Made by a program: the position numbers and the translations under genes. 50,254 nucleotides of DNA. Origin: Bacteroidota bacterium. GTDB taxonomy: Bacteria; Bacteroidota; Ignavibacteria; Ignavibacteriales; Ignavibacteriaceae. Below, piece by piece: positions 9,073 through 17,844 of this stretch (positions are counted from its first letter, which is position 1; the number at the start of each line of letters is the position of its first letter). Location: the NCBI GenBank assembly GCA_022708025.1, contig JAKIZM010000021.1, positions 1-50,254 of the forward strand, given 5' to 3'. The notes under the pieces are model-generated. The model was not told the DNA's origin, did not search any database, and saw only the letters and a list, made by a program, of their open reading frames with translations.

Positions 9073-9150
9073 TATTAAAACTATTATTATGTTATTTAAA
9101 GATAAATAATTTTTTGAAGCGAAATAAAGAGTGAAAAGAATTGATTCTTG

Positions 9151-9224
9151 AGGCGCCGGTCGGATTCGAACCGACGAATAAAGGTTTTGCAGACCTTCCC
9201 CTTAAGCCACTTGGGTACAGCGCC
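9151..9224 (-). tRNA. tRNA-Cys (GCA)
   Basis: The minus strand folds as a 74-nt cloverleaf. Acceptor strand GGCGCTG pairs with CGGCGCC, the anticodon loop reads CTGCAAA with anticodon GCA, and the T-arm is GTCGG-TTCGAAT-CCGAC. The discriminator is U, as in tRNA-Cys. The 3' CCA is not encoded. Confidence 0.95.
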
Positions 9225-9262
9225 ATTATTATAAAAACAAAAATCCACATAAGTGAATTTTG

Positions 9263-9335
<73 letters not shown>

Positions 9336-9411
9336 GATTAAATTGAACAATAAATCAAAAAACGTGGAAGAAATATAATATCACTCAGGTTATTTTGCAA
9401 TGATTTAAAAT

Positions 9412-9440
9412 AAAAAGAGCCGCTATAAACGGCTCTTTTA
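9412..9440 (-). terminator. Rho-independent terminator of the T9SS-protein gene
   Basis: A 10-bp stem AAAAGAGCCG (9413-9422) / CGGCTCTTTT (9430-9439) with a 7-nt loop lies 18 bp past the stop of the minus-strand secreted-protein gene. On that strand it ends in a T-rich tract. Confidence 0.8.
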
Positions 9441-9457
9441 GTAATTTCATAAACTAA

Positions 9458-11221
9458 TTACTTCATTAACATCATTTTGATTGCACTAACAGCATATGAT
9501 GTTTCAAGTTTGCAGATATAAATTCCACTTGGTAATGAAGCAGCATCAAAAGTTACATTAAAGGTTCCTGACATCATAAATTCATTCTTTAAAACTGCAA
9601 CTTCTTCACCTAACATATTATAAACTGCTAACTTAACAAATGATGGTTCTGTTACAGAATATTTTATGTTTGTTGACGGGTTAAATGGATTTGGATAGTT
9701 CTGTTGAATTCCAAATTCTGTTGGAGCATTAACTTCAACAAAGATTTCATTGCTATATTCATATCTTCCGCTAAAATCAACTTGTTTTAGTCTATATGTG
9801 TAATTTCCATCAACTAAATCTACATCTGTATAAGAATAATTGGTTCTTTGTGTAGTTGTACCAGCACCTTGAACGATTCCAATGGTAACATACTGATCAT
9901 CACCAAATTTTCTCTGAATCTCGAATCCGTTATTGTTTAATTCTGATTCAGTTGTCCAGTTAAGTGTAACCGTATTTTTATTCACATTTGCAGTGAATGC
10001 AGAAAGTTCAACCGGAACTACACCAAGATCTACAACAGTATAATCATCAACAAACATTTGGCAATTAGCATTGTCTCCAAAGAAATCACTTGCATGCAAA
10101 GTTTTTTGTATAGCAGAACCATTTGCACCAAGAGTCCATTGCCAGCTGAGAATTGCAGTTCCATTAATTGTAACTACGCCAAGATCTGCATCCAGATCAA
10201 CCTCAACTTCTACTGGGAACCAGGTTGCTATTGGCCAGGGGAAAGTAACTGCAGTACTTGATCCGCCAAATAATCTCCCATTTCCGCCTACATCAAAATA
10301 ACATTCAAGAGCCCACTGACTATTACTACCATTGAAAAGAGCTAATGTATTGAAATAACCGGCTTTACCAGAAGGGATATAAACAAAGAAACTTATTCTA
10401 TATCTTCCGGTTGTATAAGGAGTAGTACCAAAAGGTTTTACCAGATCATTATCCTGAATAATTACAACAGAGTTGGGAGAACTGTGAGAAAAAGCATTAG
10501 AAACTAATGGATCTTCACCAGCACCGCCATCCCAGGTAGTCCAGAAGGATGGATTTTGAGCAGCTAATCCTGTACCAGCAGTATATGAATCAAAGTTATC
10601 AAAAAAGAGTGCAGCGGGGGCTGGCGAATCTTCTACTACTCCACGGATATTCCAGTTATAATTTAAGCTGAATCCTGCAAGATGTTCCCAAACTCCAGAG
10701 TCATTAACCCAATCACCATCTGGATTTGCTGGACCTTCATCACAGCCTAAAGGATAGTTAGCTCCGGTTGCATCTGCAACTTCTAAACATACCCATAGAT
10801 CAGTACCAGCAATTGAGACGTAATCATCTAATTCAACTTCATTCCAACCACCAACTGTTAAAGAACCTAAATCAAGCGGTTGATTCACTAATAATGCTCC
10901 TGGTGCTGTAGCTGAGCCAGCATCATAAATTTTTACGGTTAAACCTGTTGCAGCTTGAGCATAATAAAATTGTACAAAGCGTAATTCACCACCAGTTAAA
11001 GGACCTAGTAAAGCGGGGGTAAATCTAGCACCTGCTATAAAAGTAGTGCCTCCATCTCCAATAGAATTACCAGCGTTTTCACCGTCGTAATGAACAACAA
11101 CAAGTGCTTCAGTAACACTTGGGGATTCTGATTTCGTGTTGTTTTGAACAACAGAAAAATTTTGGGCAAAAGAGAAAGCAGCAAAAAAGAATACAAAAAG
11201 GAGAGTATTAAACTTGCTCAT
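9458..11221 (-). CDS. Secreted protein with type IX secretion (T9SS type A) sorting domain
   Basis: A 587-residue exported protein. It has a signal peptide (MSKFNTLLFVFFFAAFSFAQ) and two beta-rich regions with jelly-roll-like character (about 40-195 and 200-400). A fibronectin-III-like module (PVELSAFTANVNKNTVTLNW, about 405-500) and a C-terminal sorting domain (about 505-587) follow. The sorting domain contains QNYPNPFNPST, LGEEVAVL and SGIYICKL, so the protein should cross the outer membrane by the type IX system and be surface-attached or released. No catalytic motif is evident; carbohydrate or matrix binding is only a guess. It has its own promoter and terminator, and GGAG precedes the start. 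Confidence 0.88.
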   Translation of the reverse strand: MSKFNTLLFVFFFAAFSFAQNFSVVQNNTKSESPSVTEALVVVHYDGENAGNSIGDGGTTFIAGARFTPALLGPLTGGELRFVQFYYAQAATGLTVKIYDAGSATAPGALLVNQPLDLGSLTVGGWNEVELDDYVSIAGTDLWVCLEVADATGANYPLGCDEGPANPDGDWVNDSGVWEHLAGFSLNYNWNIRGVVEDSPAPAALFFDNFDSYTAGTGLAAQNPSFWTTWDGGAGEDPLVSNAFSHSSPNSVVIIQDNDLVKPFGTTPYTTGRYRISFFVYIPSGKAGYFNTLALFNGSNSQWALECYFDVGGNGRLFGGSSTAVTFPWPIATWFPVEVEVDLDADLGVVTINGTAILSWQWTLGANGSAIQKTLHASDFFGDNANCQMFVDDYTVVDLGVVPVELSAFTANVNKNTVTLNWTTESELNNNGFEIQRKFGDDQYVTIGIVQGAGTTTQRTNYSYTDVDLVDGNYTYRLKQVDFSGRYEYSNEIFVEVNAPTEFGIQQNYPNPFNPSTNIKYSVTEPSFVKLAVYNMLGEEVAVLKNEFMMSGTFNVTFDAASLPSGIYICKLETSYAVSAIKMMLMK

Positions 11222-11305
11222 AATTACTCCGTAATTTAGTTAAATGAAATAGTTAATTAAAGAAAAACAATAAATTGAAATAGTTTTTAGAAATTATTTT
11301 AATTA

Positions 11306-11335
11306 CAAAATTATATTAAATAATTAATTAACAAA
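11306..11335 (-). promoter_or_regulatory. Bacteroidota-type promoter for the T9SS-protein gene
   Basis: On the minus strand TTTG (11335-11332) and TAATTTTG (11313-11306) are separated by 18 nt. This matches the Bacteroidota sigma-A consensus TTTG-N(about 19)-TAnnTTTG. It would give a leader of roughly 80 nt before the start at 11221. Confidence 0.6.
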
Positions 11336-11354
11336 GTTCAATAATATTAAAATT

Positions 11355-11873
11355 TTATTTTCTTACTCCATGAATGAAACCACGGTATGGCAACGAATGT
11401 TGTACTGTAATAAATGCTTTAGGGTCAATTGATTCAATTAATGAAATAACTTTTTTCTGATTTTTTCTTTGAACAATTACAACCAATAAAGATACATCAC
11501 CTGAGACACCTGTTGCAGGCAGTTGTGTAACACCATATTTCTCTTTACGTAAAATCTCTGCAATCTTTTCTGATGCAATTCTGGAAATTATATTAAGTTG
11601 TGCAAATCCCAATCCTATCTTTTGTTCGAGAGTAATTCCAAGAATATTTCCAAGACCGAATCCTATGGCGTAACCAAAAAGATTTAAAACCTGATCAAGA
11701 TTTTGGAAAATATATCTGATTGCAAATACCCATATTAAAACTTCTATTGTGCCGGCAAGTCCCGCAAGGTATTTTCTACCCTGAACAACCAAGATAGTTC
11801 GCATTGTACCGATTGAAACGTCGCAAATACGCATCAACATTATTAGGAGCGCACCGAAAATTGATTCTAACAT
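11355..11873 (-). CDS. UPF0316 / DUF2179 family membrane protein
   Basis: A 172-residue protein with three hydrophobic segments in the first 95 residues, including MLESIFGALLIMLMRICDVSIGTMRTI, which is typical of UPF0316 proteins. A soluble C-terminal DUF2179 domain (about 98-170) has the form TQLPATGVSGDVSLLVVIV. The family's biochemical role is unknown. The C-terminal domain resembles the regulatory domain of YitT-type proteins. It is divergent from pcm and probably monocistronic. Confidence 0.82.
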   Translation of the reverse strand: MLESIFGALLIMLMRICDVSIGTMRTILVVQGRKYLAGLAGTIEVLIWVFAIRYIFQNLDQVLNLFGYAIGFGLGNILGITLEQKIGLGFAQLNIISRIASEKIAEILRKEKYGVTQLPATGVSGDVSLLVVIVQRKNQKKVISLIESIDPKAFITVQHSLPYRGFIHGVRK

Positions 11874-11920
11874 TATACCTGTAATATTATTATTGATTAA
11901 GTTACTTTTACAAAAAATTT

Positions 11921-11928
11921 TATCTTTG
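11921..11928 (+). promoter_or_regulatory. Bacteroidota -7 element (TATCTTTG) for the pcm operon
   Basis: TATCTTTG fits TAnnTTTG exactly and lies about 30 bp before the pcm start. The nearest upstream TTG (11893) is 25 nt away, which is longer than usual, so the -33 element is weak or absent. It probably drives pcm-miaA and the genes behind them. Confidence 0.5.
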
Positions 11929-11957
11929 CCTTATAAATCTATAAAAACTTGGATAAA

Positions 11958-12596
11958 ATGTTTAGAATTCAACGAGAAGAATTAATTGATGAGTTAACAA
12001 AAAAAGGCATTTCTGATTTAGCAGTTATAAAAGCGATGGGAAATGTTGAAAGAGAAAAGTTTATCCCTGCAACTTTGCGGCATTTGGCTTATAAAGATGT
12101 AGCTTTACCAATAGGCTACGAACAGACTATTTCTCAGCCATATACAGTAGCATATATGACACAATTATTAAATATCAAAAAAACCGGTTTGAAGATACTG
12201 GAAATCGGAACCGGTTCAGGTTATCAGGCTGCGGTACTAAACGAAATGGGATGTGATGTTTATAGTATAGAGAGAAATCTGGATTTACATCATATGGCTA
12301 CTAAACTTTTTGATAAACTTGGAATCAGAGTTCACGCAAAATACGGCGATGGTACAATAGGCTGGGCAGAGTTTGCTCCTTTTGATGGAATTATTGTAAC
12401 TGCAGGTTCACCAACGGTTCCAAAAAAATTAAAAGATCAATTAATTGTTGGTGGAAGGATGGTTATTCCGGTTGGTGATCGTATATCACAAAAGCTTTAT
12501 CTGTTAATAAAAAAATCTGATACTGAATTTGATTCTGAAGTTATTCCTGAATTTACTTTTGTTCCTTTAATAGGAAGAGAAGGTTGGAAAATGTAA
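11958..12596 (+). CDS. pcm: Protein-L-isoaspartate O-methyltransferase
   Basis: A 212-residue SAM-dependent methyltransferase that repairs isoaspartyl residues in aged proteins. The SAM-binding motif I LEIGTGSGYQAAVL is intact, preceded by the PCMT-specific TISQPYTVAYMTQLL and followed by DGIIVTAGSPTVP. The frame can also start at an in-frame TTG (11949), adding three residues. The ATG is preferred. The last 13 bp overlap the miaA start, so the two genes are translationally coupled. Confidence 0.93.
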   Translation: MFRIQREELIDELTKKGISDLAVIKAMGNVEREKFIPATLRHLAYKDVALPIGYEQTISQPYTVAYMTQLLNIKKTGLKILEIGTGSGYQAAVLNEMGCDVYSIERNLDLHHMATKLFDKLGIRVHAKYGDGTIGWAEFAPFDGIIVTAGSPTVPKKLKDQLIVGGRMVIPVGDRISQKLYLLIKKSDTEFDSEVIPEFTFVPLIGREGWKM

Positions 12597-13513
12597 TTGT
12601 AATAGTTGGACCGACAGGTTCGGGGAAAACTAAATTAAGTTTAATGCTTGCTGAATTACTGAACTCTGAAATAATTTCTGCAGATAGCAGACAGATTTTC
12701 AAATTTCTTGATATTGGAACGGCTAAACCAACTAAAGAAGAGCTAAAAAAAGTTAAACATCATCTGATTGATAAAATAAATCCGGATCAGGATTATAATG
12801 CAAGTAAGTTTGCAGCAGATGCTGAACAAATAATTAAACAAATATTTGAACAAAAGAAAATTCCAATAGTAGTTGGCGGATCAGGATTATATATTAAAGC
12901 TTTAATTGATGGTATTGCAGAATCTGCTGACACAAATTCTGAGTTAAGAGAAGAATTACTTACACTTAGGAAAAAGATGGGGAATGAATATTTATATAAT
13001 GAACTTAAAAAAGTTGATAAAGTAAGCGCTGAAAAAATGCTTCCACAAAACTGGAAAAGAGTAATTCGTGCACTTGAAGTTTATAAATTAACTGGAAAAC
13101 CAATCTGGATGCATTATCAAAATCAGCAAATTGAAAGAGAATTTTCTTTTAAGCAGATTGGTCTAAACTGGAAAAGGGGAGAGTTATATAAAAATATCGA
13201 AAATCGTGTTGATAAAATGATCGAAGATGGATTTATTGATGAAGTTAAAAGTATATTGAAGATGGGCTATTCCAGAAACATAAATGCATTAAATACTGTT
13301 GGCTATAAAGAAATAATAGAATATCTTGATAACAGGATTTCGCTGGATAGAGCAATTGAGCTAATTAAGCGGAATACAAGACGATATGCAAAAAGACAAA
13401 TGACCTGGTTTAACGCTGATAAAAGAATTGAATGGTTTAATATCAATAATGAAGATGATTTTAAAAATCTTGCTGAAAAAATAGCAAAGGAAATAAATGA
13501 AAGAAAAAATTAA
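12584..13513 (+). CDS. miaA: tRNA dimethylallyltransferase
   Basis: A 309-residue MiaA that adds a dimethylallyl group to A37 of tRNAs reading UNN codons. The P-loop GPTGSGKT begins at residue 9, followed by ISADSRQIF, the DIGTAKPT loop and VVGGSGLYIKAL. The start must be the TTG at 12584 because the P-loop lies so near the N-terminus and the nearby ATG (12591) is out of frame and meets a stop at once. A purine-rich AGGAAGAGAAGG precedes it, inside pcm. The 3' end overlaps the next gene by 17 bp. Confidence 0.95.
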   Translation: MENVIVIVGPTGSGKTKLSLMLAELLNSEIISADSRQIFKFLDIGTAKPTKEELKKVKHHLIDKINPDQDYNASKFAADAEQIIKQIFEQKKIPIVVGGSGLYIKALIDGIAESADTNSELREELLTLRKKMGNEYLYNELKKVDKVSAEKMLPQNWKRVIRALEVYKLTGKPIWMHYQNQQIEREFSFKQIGLNWKRGELYKNIENRVDKMIEDGFIDEVKSILKMGYSRNINALNTVGYKEIIEYLDNRISLDRAIELIKRNTRRYAKRQMTWFNADKRIEWFNINNEDDFKNLAEKIAKEINERKN

Positions 13514-14864
13514 AATAGCATCCGGACAAGGGTTTTGGGGCGATCTTATCGATGCTCCGTTTCATCAGGTTACAAAAGGCGACATTGATTATCTTGTAAT
13601 GGATTACCTTGCTGAAGTAACAATGTCAATACTTCAAAAGCAAAAAAATAAAAATCCTGAACTTGGTTACGCAAAAGATATTCCTGAACTGATGAAAAGA
13701 ATTCTTCCTATCATAAAAGAAAAAAATATTAAAGTTATAACAAACGGCGGCGGGGTAAATCCTGTAGCCTGTGCAAATGCTGTTATTCAGGTTGCAAAAA
13801 ATCTGGGAATAAAAAACTTAAAGATTGGCGTTGTGCTTGGTGATAATATCAAGGATAACCTTGATGAACTGATTGCTGAAGGTGCTGACTTAAAAAATAT
13901 GGAAACAGATGAACCAATTGATTTAGTTAAAGATAAAATATTAAGTGCAAATGTTTACTTTGGAGCATTCCCGATTGTTAAGGCGCTTGAGAAAGGTGCT
14001 GATATTATTATTACAGGAAGAACAACAGATACCGGTTTAACACTTGCGCCAATGATTTATGAATTTGGCTGGAAAAATACTGATTACGATTTACTTTCAG
14101 CAGGAACTGTTGCCGGGCATATTCTGGAATGCGGTGCGCAGTCCAGCGGCGGAAATTTTTTAGGTGATTGGCAATCAATACAAAATATGGCTGAGATTGG
14201 TTTTCCTATTGCTGAAGCTTATCCAAATGGAGATATAATTATTACTAAACATCCAAATACCGGCGGTAAAGTTTCTTTTGAAACTGTGGCAGAGCAGTTA
14301 CTTTATGAAATCGGAGACCCAAAATCTTATATTACACCTGATTGCGTTGCTGATTTTACATCAATTAAACTTCAGGATTTAGGAAACGACAGAGTAAAAG
14401 TGTATGATGTAAAAGGATTTCCTGAAACTGAGTTTTACAAAGTTTCTTGTTCTTATTCTGATGGTTTCAGTGCAATATCTACTTTAACATATTCCTGGCC
14501 CCAGGCTCTTACAAAAGCAAAAGCGGCAGATGAAATTTTACGCAAGCGATTAGCTAATCTTAATTTACAATTTGATGAGATAAGAACTGAGTTTGTCGGA
14601 TATAATTCCACACACGGACCATTAGCAAAACAGTTGAATGAAGATGATATAAATGAAATCGTATTAAGAATTGGTGTGAGATCACACGATTACAGTTCTG
14701 TAGAAAGATTTGGAAAAGAGATTGCGCCGCTTATCTTAACTGGTCCGCCAAGTGTTACCGGATTTGCTGGTGGAAGACCAAAACCAAGCGAAGTTGTTGC
14801 ATATTGGCCTGCACTTATAAATAAAAAATTTGTAAATCCTGTTGTAACAATTATGGAGTTATAA
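13497..14864 (+). CDS. AtuA family protein (DUF1446, acyclic terpene utilisation type)
   Basis: A 455-residue soluble protein matching the DUF1446/AtuA core, with the N-terminal IASGQGFWGDLIDAP, TNGGGVNPVACANA and ITGRTTDTGLTLAPMIYEFGW segments. The family is found in acyclic terpene catabolism and in many organisms without that pathway; its reaction is not established. An AAGGAAAT precedes the ATG, which sits inside the end of miaA. The domain normally fused at the C-terminus is here the separate next gene, with no gap. The role in this organism is unknown. It might be a branched-chain or isoprenoid acyl-CoA enzyme, by inference only. Confidence 0.82.
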   Translation: MKEKIKIASGQGFWGDLIDAPFHQVTKGDIDYLVMDYLAEVTMSILQKQKNKNPELGYAKDIPELMKRILPIIKEKNIKVITNGGGVNPVACANAVIQVAKNLGIKNLKIGVVLGDNIKDNLDELIAEGADLKNMETDEPIDLVKDKILSANVYFGAFPIVKALEKGADIIITGRTTDTGLTLAPMIYEFGWKNTDYDLLSAGTVAGHILECGAQSSGGNFLGDWQSIQNMAEIGFPIAEAYPNGDIIITKHPNTGGKVSFETVAEQLLYEIGDPKSYITPDCVADFTSIKLQDLGNDRVKVYDVKGFPETEFYKVSCSYSDGFSAISTLTYSWPQALTKAKAADEILRKRLANLNLQFDEIRTEFVGYNSTHGPLAKQLNEDDINEIVLRIGVRSHDYSSVERFGKEIAPLILTGPPSVTGFAGGRPKPSEVVAYWPALINKKFVNPVVTIMEL

Positions 14865-15188
14865 ATGAAAAAAATTAAATTGATAGAAATTGCTCACGGA
14901 AGAAGCGGAGACAAAGGTGATGCAGCTAATGTTGGTATAATTGCTTATGATGATAATGGATATAAAATTATCAGCAAATATCTTACTGCTGAAAAAGTTA
15001 AAAAACATTTTGAAGGAATATGTCTTGGAAAGGTTGAAAGATTTGAATTACCAAATCTGAGAGCCTTGAATTTTTTATTACATAATACACTAGGCGGCGG
15101 TGGAACAGTTTCATTAAAACACGATGCACAAGGAAAAACTCTTGCTGCCGCATTGCTTAGAATGGAATTAGAAGTTGAGGAAAATTAA
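14865..15188 (+). CDS. AtuA-like C-terminal domain protein (ferredoxin-fold)
   Basis: A 107-residue protein starting at the base after the AtuA stop codon. It has the signature IAHGRSGDKGDAANVGI and the Gly-rich LHNTLGGGGTVSL of the domain that forms the C-terminal part of single-chain AtuA proteins. The two chains presumably form one complex. Translation is coupled. No metal-binding cysteine motif is present despite the ferredoxin-like fold name. Confidence 0.82.
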   Translation: MKKIKLIEIAHGRSGDKGDAANVGIIAYDDNGYKIISKYLTAEKVKKHFEGICLGKVERFELPNLRALNFLLHNTLGGGGTVSLKHDAQGKTLAAALLRMELEVEEN

Positions 15189-15200
15189 TCTGGAGAAATA

Positions 15201-16302
15201 ATGTACGAAGAAGAAATCAAATCATTGAATAATTATAAAATAAGGATAAATAATTTACGGAGCTATCTTTGACGTTGATCGTAAAGAAGCTAAGATAGAT
15301 GAGCTGCATAGAAAAACTGAAGAACCAAATTTCTGGAACGATCAGCTAAATGCACAAAAAATTTTGCAGGAAATTAAAACTCTACAAACCTGGGTTGATC
15401 TATGGAAATCGGTTAATAAAAAAGCTATAGAAGTTGAGGAACTTATTCAACTTGCACAAATGGATGAAGATGAATCTCTTAATGATGAAATTGATACTGA
15501 ATTAAACGGACTGGATAAAGCTATCGAAGATGCTGAGTTTAAAAATATGCTCAGCGGAAAAGATGATAATAAAAACTGCATATTAACTATTCACTCGGGT
15601 GCCGGAGGAACTGAAGCACAGGATTGGGCTGATATGCTTCTTAGAATGTATTTAAGATACGGTGAACAAAATGGATTCAAAATGACAATCCTTGATATGC
15701 TTGATGGTGATGGTGCAGGAATTAAATCAGCTACAGTTGAGGTTGAAGGTGAATATGCTTACGGATATCTTAAGGCAGAAAACGGAGTTCATCGTTTAGT
15801 TCGAATTTCTCCTTTCGATTCAAATAAAAGAAGACATACTTCCTTTGCATCTGTGTTTGTAATTCCTGAAGTTGATGATACAATTGAGATCGATATAAAT
15901 CCTGCTGATCTAAGAATTGATACTTATCGTTCCGGCGGCAAAGGCGGTCAAAATGTTAACAAGGTTGAAACTGCAGTAAGAATAACTCATATCCCAACCG
16001 GAATTGTTGCTGCTTGTCAGACAGAGCGTTCGCAGCTTCAAAACAGAACTAATGCAATGAAATTGTTAAGGTCAAGATTGTATCAGTTGGAGTTGGATAA
16101 GCAAACAGCAGAGCAGGATGAAATTGAAAAAAATAAGATGAAAATAGAATGGGGAAGTCAGATTAGGAGCTATGTTTTTCATCCTTACAATATGGTTAAA
16201 GATCACAGAACTGATGAAGAAACTTCTGATGTTCAAGGTGTAATGGATGGTGACCTTGATAGATTTATAAAAGCTTACTTGTTAAAGAATAATAACCAGT
16301 AA
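15201..16302 (+). CDS. prfB: Peptide chain release factor 2 (programmed +1 frameshift)
   Basis: RF2 recognises UGA and UAA stops. Frame 1 runs from ATG 15201 (GGAG five bases upstream) through 23 codons to an in-frame TGA at 15270-15272. A +1 shift on CTT-TGA-C joins it to the frame ending at 16302, giving about 366 residues, the normal RF2 length. The downstream part has the peptide-release GGQ motif ([13 protein letters not shown]) and the RF2 stop-codon reading motif SPF ([10 protein letters not shown]). The downstream frame alone would start at a TTG at 15364 and miss the N-terminal domain. The last gene of the coupled run from pcm, or its own unit; it lies 12 bp after the AtuA-like gene. 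Confidence 0.95.
15259..15273 (+). promoter_or_regulatory. Programmed +1 ribosomal frameshift site of prfB
   Basis: The site reads GGAGCTATCTTTGAC. The Shine-Dalgarno-like GGAG lies just upstream of the slippery CTT followed by TGA C. It matches the classical autoregulatory site (SD, TATCTTTGAC): when RF2 is scarce, UGA is read slowly and ribosomes slip +1 into the RF2 frame. Confidence 0.93.
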
Positions 16303-16318
16303 TCTTAATATTAAGATT
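16301..16318. repeat. Perfect 18-bp palindrome between prfB and the next gene
   Basis: AATCTTAATATTAAGATT is self-complementary over all 18 bp. It begins inside the prfB stop codon and ends one base before the next ATG. It contains only two GC pairs and no T-run, so it is a poor terminator. An operator or a translational hairpin masking the start of the next gene are alternatives. Confidence 0.5.
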
Positions 16319-16319
16319 T

Positions 16320-17837
16320 ATGAAATATTTACTCCCTCTGATATTCATTATATATGTGATTGTTTTATCTTTTTTTTCTAAAGGTGATTTTCCTGAGTCC
16401 GGGTTTAACAATTCATATTTTCCGTATTTATCAGAAAGACCATTAACTGAAGATGGATTTTATTCTTTAAAGATTGCCTGGAACATCGGAACACGAAAAG
16501 GAATAACATACAATTTTGAGCAGCCAACTACAGGCTTTCAGCCATTATATGTTTTTATACTTTCAATATTTGCATTTATCGTTTCCGGTTTTGGTGGTGA
16601 TAAAATTGTCTTTTTGCGTTTAGTAATTTTGCTCTCAGGATTTACTGCATTACTGTTATCTTATGTTTTTTACCGGCTTATAAACGGATTAAAAAAAACA
16701 GATCACCAAAAGACACTGATGATTTTAATACTTCTGCTTGTGCTATTTAATTTTAAATTATTTCTTAATCTGTTTAATGGATTAGAAACAGGTGTTTATC
16801 TGATCTTTCTAGTTCTTTCAATGATTCTATCACAAAAGATCATTGAACAAAAAAAGAATTCCGGGCTGCTGATATTGTTCGGATTTGTTTTGGGATTAAC
16901 AGTATTGGCAAGAATTGATTCTATTCTAATAGTTTTATTTATATTATTTACATTATTGTTTACACGAGCATTAAGTAAAAAAGAATTTGCTTGGATTTCT
17001 CTAATAACATTTTTCACTTTATTGCCATGGCTATATTTTGTTTTTACTACGCAGGGAAGCATTATCCCTTCTTCTGCATCTGTGCAAACCGGATTAACGA
17101 GCGCTGAGTTATCATATCGAATTGATCAATTCTTTTTTTCAATATTCACTAATTATATCCCTTGGCTACACTCCGGTCAGACTCAATCTTTAATAATATA
17201 TATACTTACATTAATCTTTATTTTGTATTTATATAAATATCAAAAAGTTTTTATTAAAAACTTTTTTAAGTTCCTAATAATAAAATATTGGTCTGTTGCG
17301 ATTCTTATCAGCTCAATAGTGTATTTAATATTTGCGTCCCAGCCATATTTCTTTTTCAGATATTTATCTATTCATATTTTAATTGCAATACCATTTTTAG
17401 CCTTACTAATTACAAATCTTTTGTCTTACAGATCATCAAAATTCAAAAACAGTTTTATAGCAATCGTTCTGATAATATTTTTTGTAAATGCCGTTTATTA
17501 TTTTCATTATCCAAAACAAGTAACCGGTTTGGCTTTAAGAACATCTTTCATAGAAAAAAATAAATTATTTGAGCAAAAGATCGGAATGGCTCAGAACGGA
17601 ATATCAGGTTATTTTTTTGATAACATTTTAAACCTTGATGGCAAGGTTAATAATGAAGCATTAAAAGCTATCAAAGGTAATTATTTATATAACTATATAA
17701 GTCGTGAGAATATATCAATTCTGATTGAATGGGAAGAATGGTTTGATATTCTGCCATCAACTGAGCTAAAACAGAATTGGCAGTTATTTAATGATCAGAT
17801 TAAAGACAATAAAACTTTAGTAATGATAAAAAAGTAA
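16320..17837 (+). CDS. GT-C-like multi-pass membrane protein, probable glycosyltransferase
   Basis: A 505-residue integral membrane protein with roughly ten or more hydrophobic helices. After the first helix, a loop carries an acidic pair in LTEDGFYSLKIAWNIGTRKG followed by TTGFQPLY. This is the arrangement of GT-C glycosyltransferases that use polyprenyl-phosphate sugars (compare D-D/E-D motif, then NPTNGFHPLW-like segment). The C-terminal 100 residues appear soluble. It probably transfers a sugar on the periplasmic face; donor and acceptor are unknown. The start is 17 bp after prfB, separated by the palindrome. Confidence 0.7.
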   Translation: MKYLLPLIFIIYVIVLSFFSKGDFPESGFNNSYFPYLSERPLTEDGFYSLKIAWNIGTRKGITYNFEQPTTGFQPLYVFILSIFAFIVSGFGGDKIVFLRLVILLSGFTALLLSYVFYRLINGLKKTDHQKTLMILILLLVLFNFKLFLNLFNGLETGVYLIFLVLSMILSQKIIEQKKNSGLLILFGFVLGLTVLARIDSILIVLFILFTLLFTRALSKKEFAWISLITFFTLLPWLYFVFTTQGSIIPSSASVQTGLTSAELSYRIDQFFFSIFTNYIPWLHSGQTQSLIIYILTLIFILYLYKYQKVFIKNFFKFLIIKYWSVAILISSIVYLIFASQPYFFFRYLSIHILIAIPFLALLITNLLSYRSSKFKNSFIAIVLIIFFVNAVYYFHYPKQVTGLALRTSFIEKNKLFEQKIGMAQNGISGYFFDNILNLDGKVNNEALKAIKGNYLYNYISRENISILIEWEEWFDILPSTELKQNWQLFNDQIKDNKTLVMIKK

Positions 17838-17844
17838 AACCACT

